A DNA stretch of 11,499 nt from positions 1-11,499 of the forward strand of contig JAFWOX010000022.1 of the NCBI GenBank assembly GCA_017545325.1. The letters run 5' to 3'. Below the pieces are notes generated by a model. The model was not told the origin of the DNA, did no database searches, and saw only the letters and a list, made by a program, of their open reading frames with translations. The translations under genes were made by a program, and so were the position numbers. The DNA comes from Oscillospiraceae bacterium. GTDB taxonomy: Bacteria > Bacillota_A > Clostridia > Oscillospirales > Oscillospiraceae. Below, piece by piece: positions 6,019-11,499 of the stretch; the first letter of the stretch is position 1, and every line of letters starts with the position of its first letter.

Positions 6019-6072
6019 GCGAAATAGGATATCCGCCGCGGATCGGCGGAGGAAACGGAGGACGATGCGTCT

Positions 6073-7305
6073 ATGTCTAGCGCAAAGAAAGTGTTGTTTC
6101 TCGTGTTCGACGGCCTGGGGGACCGGCCTGTGTCGGAGCTGGGAGACCTGACCCCCCTGGAGGCCGCCGCCACGCCCAATTTCGACCGGATCGCCGCCGA
6201 GAGCATCTGCGGCCTGTCCAATGCCCTGGGCCGGGGGATCAGGCCCGGGAGCGACGTCTCCCATCTGGCCATCTTCGGTTATCCCATGGAGAAGTACTAT
6301 ACCGGTCGGGGTCCCATCGAGGTCGCGGGCCTGGGGATCGCCCTGCAGGAGGGGGATATCGCCTTCCGGGGCAACTTCGGCACCGTGGACGAGAATTGGA
6401 ATATCCTGGATCGGCGGGCCGGACGCATCCGGGTGGTGGACGAATTTGCCGCCGCCCTGGACGGGATGGAGATCGACGGGGTACAGGTCCTGGTGAAGCC
6501 GGGCACCGCCCACCGGGCGGGGGTGGTCTTCCGAGGGAAGGGGCTTTCCGCCGCCATTACCGACGCGGATCCCCATGCGGAGGGCCTGCCGGTGCTGGAG
6601 GTGAAGCCGGCGGACGATACGCCGGAGGCGGCCTTTACCGCAAAGGTTATCAACAAGTTCATGCGCCGGGCCTATGAGATCCTGGATCCCATGGAGGCCA
6701 ACGCCAAGCGGAAGGCGGCGGGGGAGTATCCGGCGAACTTCATGCTCCTTCGGGGCGCGGGCATCTATCCCACCCTGCCGAAATTCGCGGATAAATACGG
6801 CATGAAGGCCTGCTGCATCGCGGGGGGCGGCCTGTATAAGGGGATCGGCGCATTCCTGGGCATGGATCTGATCTCCGTCCCCGGGGCCACGGCCCTGCCG
6901 GACAGCGACGTGCGGGCCAAGTTCCTGGCGGCGAAGCAGGCCCTGGGGGACTATGATTTCGTCTTTACCCATGTAAAGGCTACGGACTCCCTGGCGGAGG
7001 ACGGGAATTTCGCCGGGAAGAAGGCCTTTATCGAAAAATGCGACGCCGCGGCCGCCGAGCTGCTGGACCTGCCGGAGGACGTGCTGCTGGTGATCACGGC
7101 GGACCATTCCACCGCCTGTGAGCTGAAGGCCCATACGGCGGATCCGGTGCCCATCCTCTTCCGCTCTCCCCATGTCCGCCGGGACGAGGTGCGCTCCTTC
7201 GGGGAACGGGCCTTCTCCAAGGGCGGCCTCGGCCGCATGGAGGGGAAGGACGTGATGCCCGAGGTGATGAATATCCTGGGCAGGCTCCACCTCATCGGAG
7301 CGTAA
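6073..7305 (+). CDS. apgM: Archaeal-type 2,3-bisphosphoglycerate-independent phosphoglycerate mutase
   Basis: This cytosolic glycolytic enzyme of 410 residues interconverts 3- and 2-phosphoglycerate. It belongs to the alkaline phosphatase superfamily. Metal ligand D13 lies in VFDGLGDRP, the phospho-accepting Ser is S60 in RPGSDVSHLAIFGY, followed by YYTGRGPIEVAGLGI. The second metal cluster is D305 in HVKATDSLAEDG, D344-H345 in TADHST, and H354 before DPVPILF. The expected DxxxH pair reads D305...E309, that is His replaced by Glu. The length is normal for the family. ATG 6073 follows GGAGG by 11 bases; another ATG at 6065 is out of frame. It has its own promoter and terminator, so it is a single-gene unit. 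Confidence 0.92.
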   Translation: MSSAKKVLFLVFDGLGDRPVSELGDLTPLEAAATPNFDRIAAESICGLSNALGRGIRPGSDVSHLAIFGYPMEKYYTGRGPIEVAGLGIALQEGDIAFRGNFGTVDENWNILDRRAGRIRVVDEFAAALDGMEIDGVQVLVKPGTAHRAGVVFRGKGLSAAITDADPHAEGLPVLEVKPADDTPEAAFTAKVINKFMRRAYEILDPMEANAKRKAAGEYPANFMLLRGAGIYPTLPKFADKYGMKACCIAGGGLYKGIGAFLGMDLISVPGATALPDSDVRAKFLAAKQALGDYDFVFTHVKATDSLAEDGNFAGKKAFIEKCDAAAAELLDLPEDVLLVITADHSTACELKAHTADPVPILFRSPHVRRDEVRSFGERAFSKGGLGRMEGKDVMPEVMNILGRLHLIGA

Positions 7306-7317
7306 GCCAAAACTCTG

Positions 7318-7351
7318 CCCGCGCGCCGGAGCATCGGCGCGTGGGTTTTTT
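7318..7351 (+). terminator. Intrinsic terminator of apgM
   Basis: An 11-bp GC stem with one G-U pair (7318-7328 with 7335-7345) and loop GAGCAT is followed directly by TTTTTT (7346-7351). Confidence 0.92.
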
Positions 7352-7370
7352 CGGGAAAGGGGACGGGAGC

Positions 7371-8297
7371 ATGAAGAACGGCGGGGGAAACATGCGGGGC
7401 GGCTATCTGTATATCCTGGCAGCCGGGATCCTATGGGGCTTTATCGGCCTGTTTGTCAAGCAGCTGGAGGCCGAAGGCTCCACCCCGGAGATGACCGCAT
7501 TTCTGCGCATGGCCTTCGCCTTCCTCCTGTATCTGCCCCTATGCGCCGCGGGAGCGGGGCCGGGCAGCCTTCGGATCGGCGGGAAGGACCTACTGTTCTG
7601 CGCAGCCCAGGGCCTAGTCTGCTACGGCCTGTTCAATATGCTGTACAGCCGGGCGGTGACGATGGTGGGGGTCTCCGTGGGAGCGGTCCTTCTGTATACC
7701 GCGCCGGTCTTCACCCTGCTCTTTTCTTCGCTGCTGTTCCGGGAACCCTTCACCGGCCGGAAGCTCCTCGCCGTGTTGCTGAATATCCTGGGCTGTGCCC
7801 TGACCGCCACGGGTGGCAGGCTGGAGCCCGGAGCCCTCTCCCTGCCCGGGATCCTGGTGGGGGTAGGGGCGGGCTTCTGCTACTCCCTCACCCCCATTTT
7901 CGGCCATTTCGGCACCAAGCGCATGGACAGCCGGGTCATGACGCTGTACAGCTTCCTCTTCGCCGCCCTGTTCATGCTCCTTACCCTCAGACCCTGGCGC
8001 GGCGGCGCAGGGTTCGGCGGTGGGCTCCTCCTTTGGGGCGCGCTTTTCGCCCTGATCCCCACGGTCTGCGCCTATGTCCTGTATTATCGGGGACTGGGCC
8101 GGATCCGGGAGCCCAGCCGCGTGCCCGTGATCGCCTCGGTGGAAACGGTGGTGGCGGCCGCCGTAGGCGCGGCGCTGTACCATGACCGCCTGGGGGTATG
8201 GGGGACGGCGGGGATCCTGCTGGTGCTGATTTCCATCGGCGTCATGAATCTCCCGCCCCGAAAAAGCAGGGAAAAAACCGGGGAAGGGGAAAAATAA
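7371..8297 (+). CDS. EamA-domain (DMT superfamily) transporter
   Basis: This cytoplasmic-membrane carrier has 308 residues and about ten hydrophobic segments in two homologous EamA halves. The first begins YLYILAAGILWGFIGLFVKQ and ends near LGCALTATGGRL. The second begins SLPGILVGVGAGFCYSLTPIF and ends at TAGILLVLISIGVMNL. The charged tail PPRKSREKTGEGEK is cytosolic. Family members export or import small metabolites such as amino acids; the substrate cannot be told from sequence. I start it at ATG 7371, with AAAGGGG eight bases upstream. ATG 7392 is a possible alternative, whereas GTG 7341 lies inside the apgM terminator. No promoter is clear, so it may depend on readthrough. No terminator is visible after it. 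Confidence 0.88.
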   Translation: MKNGGGNMRGGYLYILAAGILWGFIGLFVKQLEAEGSTPEMTAFLRMAFAFLLYLPLCAAGAGPGSLRIGGKDLLFCAAQGLVCYGLFNMLYSRAVTMVGVSVGAVLLYTAPVFTLLFSSLLFREPFTGRKLLAVLLNILGCALTATGGRLEPGALSLPGILVGVGAGFCYSLTPIFGHFGTKRMDSRVMTLYSFLFAALFMLLTLRPWRGGAGFGGGLLLWGALFALIPTVCAYVLYYRGLGRIREPSRVPVIASVETVVAAAVGAALYHDRLGVWGTAGILLVLISIGVMNLPPRKSREKTGEGEK

Positions 8298-8330
8298 CCA
8301 AAAATTTTGCTGGATTATGATTAGGGGATA

Positions 8331-8339
8331 TGCTATACT
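8331..8339 (+). promoter_or_regulatory. Extended -10 promoter of the RnfC-MetV-MetF operon
   Basis: TG-C-TATACT at 8331-8339 is a perfect extended -10 element. A weak -35, TGGATT, lies 17 bases upstream. The leader would be about 100 bases and contains a 6-bp hairpin around GTACGC/GCGTGC and an 8-codon ORF. I see no Rex-type or other palindromic operator. Confidence 0.6.
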
Positions 8340-8400
8340 CAACTAGTACGCGCTGCGTGCGAATTTGTTGTTTTTCCTCTGCATCGGGGGCGGAAAAATA

Positions 8401-8427
8401 ATGAAGCTGAGTTTTGTCGATCAATAG
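8401..8427 (+). CDS. Possible 8-codon leader ORF upstream of the MTHFR operon
   Basis: ATG AAG CTG AGT TTT GTC GAT CAA TAG lies in the leader of the operon and ends 17 bases before the TTG start of the next gene. A GGGGG run lies about 10 bases upstream. It has no run of one amino acid as in classical attenuators. It may be chance. Confidence 0.15.
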   Translation: MKLSFVDQ

Positions 8428-8444
8428 TTAAGGAAGGTGAGAAA

Positions 8445-10409
8445 TTGGAGAACTATACCAAGTACAGGCTGAAGGGGAACGAGGAACTGGCTGCCTTGCT
8501 GGAGGGCAAGGATAAGCTCTTCGTGATCGCCTGTAACAAGTGCTTCAAGGAATTTGTATCCGTGGATGAGCCGGAATGCGACGAATTCGTCAAATTCGCG
8601 GCGGAGCAGGGCAAGACCGTCACGGGTGCGGCAAAGGTGGACTTCCTCTGCAACAAGACCCAGACAGAGAAGAAGCTGAAGGACCTCATCCCCGAGGGGA
8701 CCGAGAACGTCGTCGTCATCTCCTGCGGCCTGGGCATCCAGACCATGGCGGACGAGACGGCTCTCCCCGTGATGGCGGCGGCCAACTCTCTGAACTACCG
8801 GGGCTACCACGGCATGGCCCTCACCAAAAAGGCCTGCGATGCCTGCGCCCAGTGCTATCTGAACATCACCGGCGGCATCTGCCCCATCGTGGACTGCGCC
8901 AAGAGCCTGGTGAACGGGCAGTGCGGCGGCGCCAAGAACGGCAAATGCGAAGTCGACCCGGAGAAGGACTGCGCCTGGGAAAAGATCTATCAGCGCCTGA
9001 AAAAGCAGGGCCGGCAGGAGGAGTTCGAGAAGCAGCCTGTGCAGCTTCGGGATTATTCCAAGATCAACTTCAAGGTCATCAAGGAATATGTGGATTCCGT
9101 GCGGGACAGCCGCTTCGCCGGGTATTACGGCGGCGTGCATCCCTCCGAGCGGAAGGAGCTCAGCGAGCATATCCCCCTGTCCCGTTTCCCCGAGCCCGAT
9201 GAGGTCGTCATCCCCCTGTCCATGCATACCGGCGCGCCGGCCAACCCCCTGGTGAAGGCCGGAGACGCCGTCAAGCTGGGCCAGAAGATCGGCGAACAGG
9301 CCGGCTTCATCAGCGCTCCCGTGCATTCCAGCGTCAGCGGCACCGTCATCGCGGTGGAGGATCGTCTCCATCCCTCCAAGGGCGGCAACGTGCTGAGCGT
9401 GGTCATCAAGAACGATAAGAAGAATACCTTGGACGAGAGCATCAAGCCCAACAAGAGCCTGGATGAGCTCACCCCCGATGAGATCATCGAGATCGTCAAG
9501 GAAAGCGGCATCGTGGGTATGGGCGGCGCCGGCTTCCCCGCCTATGTGAAGCTGAAGCCCGGCAAGCCCATCGACGCCATCCTCCTGAACGGCTGCGAAT
9601 GCGAGCCCCTGCTCACGGCGGACCATCGGGTCCTGCTGGAGTATGCGGACGACGTGGTCTTCGGCCTGAAGGCCATGATGAAGGCGGTCGGCGCCCCCAA
9701 GGGCGTCATCGTCATCGAGGACAATAAGCCCGATGCGGTGGCTCTCCTCACCGAAAAGACCGCGGATATTCCGGATATCGAAGTGGTCTGCGCCAGGACC
9801 AAGTATCCCCAGGGCGCTGAGAAAATGCTCATCAAGCGCGTCATGGGCCGTCAGGTCCCCAGCGGCGGGCTGCCCGCGGACGTGGGCGCCATCGTCAGCA
9901 ATATCAGCACCGTGAAGGCCATCTCCGACGCCATTCAGAAGGGAATGCCCCTGGTGGACCGTGTGGTCACCGTCACCGGCGAGCGCATGAAGAATCCGGG
10001 CAACTTCATCGTGAAGATCGGCACCAGCGTGAAGGAACTCATCGACTACTGCGGCGGCGTGGTGGGCGACAACGTCACCCTGAAGATGGGCGGCCCCATG
10101 ATGGGCACTCCGGTCACCGATGTGAACGTACCCATCATCAAGGCCTCCAACGGCATCATCGCCGTGGATACGGACAAGACCGAGGCCGTGGCCTGCATCA
10201 AGTGCGGCCGCTGCGCCGACGTCTGCCCCATGGAGCTGAGCCCGCTGTACTTCCAGAAATTTGCCGATGAGGAGAACTGGCAGGGAATGAAGGACAAGAA
10301 CGTGATGGACTGCATCGAGTGCCGGTGCTGCGAATACATCTGCTCCTCCAAGATCTCCCTGGTCAGCAAGATCAAGGCCGGTAAAGCGGCAGTAAGGGGG
10401 ATGAAGTAA
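8445..10409 (+). CDS. rnfC2: MetV-RnfC fusion: RnfC2-like NADH-oxidising subunit of methylenetetrahydrofolate reductase
   Basis: This 654-residue protein has two parts. Residues 1 to about 205 are a full MetV-like (MTHFR C-terminal) module: C30/C33, then CDACAQCYLNITGGICP with C131, C134, C137 and C146, and later C151, C160, C168 and C176. From about 227 onward it is RnfC: GGVHPSERKEL, a biotinyl-lipoyl-like fold (VKAGDAVKLGQ), the FMN/NADH site GIVGMGGAGFP (355-365) with NGCECEP (382-388), an SLBB-like stretch, and two [4Fe-4S] motifs at C584-C587-C590-C594 and C623-C626-C629-C633. No other Rnf genes are nearby, so this is not the membrane Rnf complex. With metV and metF directly behind, it is the electron-input subunit known as RnfC2 in Acetobacterium woodii type III MTHFR. 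The TTG start is supported by AAGGAAGGTGA just upstream. It is soluble, with no membrane segment. Confidence 0.9.
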   Translation: MENYTKYRLKGNEELAALLEGKDKLFVIACNKCFKEFVSVDEPECDEFVKFAAEQGKTVTGAAKVDFLCNKTQTEKKLKDLIPEGTENVVVISCGLGIQTMADETALPVMAAANSLNYRGYHGMALTKKACDACAQCYLNITGGICPIVDCAKSLVNGQCGGAKNGKCEVDPEKDCAWEKIYQRLKKQGRQEEFEKQPVQLRDYSKINFKVIKEYVDSVRDSRFAGYYGGVHPSERKELSEHIPLSRFPEPDEVVIPLSMHTGAPANPLVKAGDAVKLGQKIGEQAGFISAPVHSSVSGTVIAVEDRLHPSKGGNVLSVVIKNDKKNTLDESIKPNKSLDELTPDEIIEIVKESGIVGMGGAGFPAYVKLKPGKPIDAILLNGCECEPLLTADHRVLLEYADDVVFGLKAMMKAVGAPKGVIVIEDNKPDAVALLTEKTADIPDIEVVCARTKYPQGAEKMLIKRVMGRQVPSGGLPADVGAIVSNISTVKAISDAIQKGMPLVDRVVTVTGERMKNPGNFIVKIGTSVKELIDYCGGVVGDNVTLKMGGPMMGTPVTDVNVPIIKASNGIIAVDTDKTEAVACIKCGRCADVCPMELSPLYFQKFADEENWQGMKDKNVMDCIECRCCEYICSSKISLVSKIKAGKAAVRGMK

Positions 10410-10410
10410 G

Positions 10411-11025
10411 ATGCTGATCACCAAACTCAAAGGGAAAGAGGCCATTGACGCTCTGGTTACCGGCAAGGTCTTTATCATCAACTGCCACGGCTGCAAGGAA
10501 GTGAGCTTCCCCGAGGAGGAGGCCAAGGCCCTCCAGAAGGAAATGGCGGCGACCGGCAAGGTCACCGGCATCCTTACCACCGACTACATCTGCAATCCCG
10601 AAAACATGAAGCTCCGGCTGGAAATGCACCGGAAGGAGATCGACGCGGCGGACATGGTCCTGGTATTCTCCTGCGGCGTGGGCGTACAGACCATTGCCGA
10701 CTACCTGGAGGACAAGAAGGTATGCGCCGGCTGCGATACCATCGCTCTCCCCGGCTTCCAGGGCGTGACCCCCCTGGAGTACAAGTGCGACCAGTGCGGC
10801 GAATGCTACCTGAACATCACCGGCGGCATCTGCCCCCTCACCGCCTGCTCCAAGAGCCTGGTGAACGGCCAGTGCGGCGGCGCAAAGGACGGCAAGTGCG
10901 AGGTCGACCCCAACATGGAGTGCGGCTGGGAGCGCATCTACCAGCGCCTCAAGAAACTGGGCAGACTGGATCTGCTCAAGGTGCCGGTGCAGCTCCGCAA
11001 CTACGCCACCGACAAAGAAGTCTGA
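10411..11025 (+). CDS. metV: MetV, iron-sulfur/zinc subunit of methylenetetrahydrofolate reductase
   Basis: This 204-residue protein of the MTHFR C-terminal-domain family links the electron-input subunit to MetF. Cysteines lie at C25/C28 (NCHGC), then YICN, FSCG and VCAGC, and in the signature KCDQCGECYLNITGGICPL, followed by SKSLVNGQCGG, GKCEVDP and ECGWERIYQRL. Most of these are repeated at the same spacing in the N-terminal module of the preceding gene, whose length it matches to its last residues (PVQLRNY against PVQLRDY). The start codon is one base after the upstream stop, and AAGGGGG lies ten bases ahead, so translation is probably coupled. Codon choice is strongly C-ending, as in its neighbours, which suggests high expression. 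Confidence 0.9.
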   Translation: MLITKLKGKEAIDALVTGKVFIINCHGCKEVSFPEEEAKALQKEMAATGKVTGILTTDYICNPENMKLRLEMHRKEIDAADMVLVFSCGVGVQTIADYLEDKKVCAGCDTIALPGFQGVTPLEYKCDQCGECYLNITGGICPLTACSKSLVNGQCGGAKDGKCEVDPNMECGWERIYQRLKKLGRLDLLKVPVQLRNYATDKEV

Positions 11026-11066
11026 TCAGGCTACTGTAAATTTTAAGAGTTAGGAGCATTGAAGAT

Positions 11067-11499
11067 ATGAAGATCAGTGAAAAGTTTTCTCGTGGTGAGT
11101 TCGTCGTTACTACCGAGGTCGGCCCTCCGAAAGGTTTCCATGTTGAGCCCCTGATCGAGGAGGCGAAGGAATACCTCTCCAACATCACTGCCGTGAACGT
11201 CACGGATAACCAGTCCTCCGTCATGCGTCTAAGCTCCCTGGCCACCTGCAAGGCGCTGAAGGACGCGGGCCTGACCCCCATCTATCAGCTCACCTGCCGC
11301 GACCGGAACCGCATGGCTCTGGAGTCCGACCTGCTTTCCGCCGCCATGTTCGGCATCGAGAACATCCTCTGCCTCACCGGCGACCACACCAAGCTGGGCG
11401 ACCATCCCGGCGCCAAGCCCGTGTTCGACCTGGATTCCGTCTCCCTGATCCACGCCGTCAGCCGTCTGGAGGCCGGCGAGGACCTGGGCGGCAACGCCC
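11067..11499 (+). CDS. metF: Methylenetetrahydrofolate reductase MetF, 3' end beyond the window
   Basis: This flavoprotein reduces 5,10-methylene-H4F to 5-methyl-H4F, the last step of the methyl branch before transfer to the corrinoid protein. The visible 144 residues are the N-terminal half of the TIM barrel: FVVTTEVGPPKG (about 12-23), AVNVTDNQSSVMR (about 42-54), then the FAD-contact region YQLTCRDRNRMALESDLLSA followed by GIENILCLTGDH, all typical of MetF. GGAG at 11053-11056 lies ten bases before ATG 11067. The gap to metV is 41 bases without a terminator or promoter, so it is the third gene of the operon. The frame is open to the window end. Confidence 0.93.
   Translation, partial: MKISEKFSRGEFVVTTEVGPPKGFHVEPLIEEAKEYLSNITAVNVTDNQSSVMRLSSLATCKALKDAGLTPIYQLTCRDRNRMALESDLLSAAMFGIENILCLTGDHTKLGDHPGAKPVFDLDSVSLIHAVSRLEAGEDLGGNA

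Noticed and set aside
5893..7290. 465-codon open frame on the minus strand
   Set aside because: It is a shadow of apgM; composition is typical of antisense to a high-GC gene and no domain is recognisable.
7341..7370. GTG start at 7341 for the EamA transporter
   Set aside because: It lies in the apgM terminator stem and T tract; ATG 7371 has a ribosome site.
8298..8444. Rex-type redox operator in the leader of the MTHFR operon
   Set aside because: No palindrome near the TTGTGA...TCACAA pattern was found; only AT-rich stretches without symmetry.
8445..10409. Part of a membrane Rnf complex
   Set aside because: No rnfD, G, E, A or B genes follow; metV and metF are directly downstream, which fits the soluble RnfC2 role.
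8421..10580. 719-codon open frame on the minus strand
   Set aside because: It is antisense to the MetV-RnfC fusion gene, rich in His, Asp and Ala from complementing a GC-biased gene, and has no family motifs.

Overview
This window looks like chromosomal DNA of a GC-rich, spore-forming anaerobic member of the Clostridia, most like an Oscillospiraceae-type gut bacterium. The taxonomic placement is inference. The evidence is a spoIIGA-sigE pair, which is specific to endospore formers; an archaeal-type phosphoglycerate mutase; a type III (RnfC2-MetV-MetF) methylenetetrahydrofolate reductase operon of the Wood-Ljungdahl pathway; and short palindromic repeats of a kind common between genes of gut Clostridia.

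Layout. Positions 1-1311 hold a palindromic repeat that runs straight into a FtsX-type ABC permease gene, which is probably missing its 5' half. Positions 1312-1726 contain no convincing gene, only stacked hairpins, a C12 run, a second repeat and a plus-strand terminator. Positions 1727-3260 (minus strand) carry spoIIGA and sigE, the processing enzyme and the first mother-cell sigma factor, with a candidate Spo0A-type promoter very close to the start codon. Divergent from them is an unrecognised 131-residue protein (3391-3786). It is followed by a membrane-anchored alpha/beta-hydrolase-like protein without the nucleophilic serine (3851-4834). A tRNA-Ser(GCU) comes next; its promoter overlaps the hydrolase stop codon and it has its own terminator. 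Then come a YczE-family membrane protein (5064-5726), an intergenic stretch with a candidate minus-strand small RNA, apgM (6073-7305) with its own promoter and terminator, and an EamA-family transporter (7371-8297).

The right-hand 3 kb is the clearest functional unit. From an extended -10 promoter at about 8335 it reads an RnfC-like flavo-iron-sulfur protein carrying a complete MetV-like module at its N-terminus, then metV itself, then metF, which runs off the window. Together these should form the NADH-linked methylenetetrahydrofolate reductase that makes methyl-tetrahydrofolate in the methyl branch of the Wood-Ljungdahl pathway. The two MetV-like modules are close paralogues, so this looks like duplication followed by fusion.

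No insertion sequence, prophage, CRISPR array or defence system was seen. The items most worth checking are the MetV-RnfC fusion, the two enzymes with altered catalytic residues, the candidate small RNA, and the promoter arrangement of spoIIGA.
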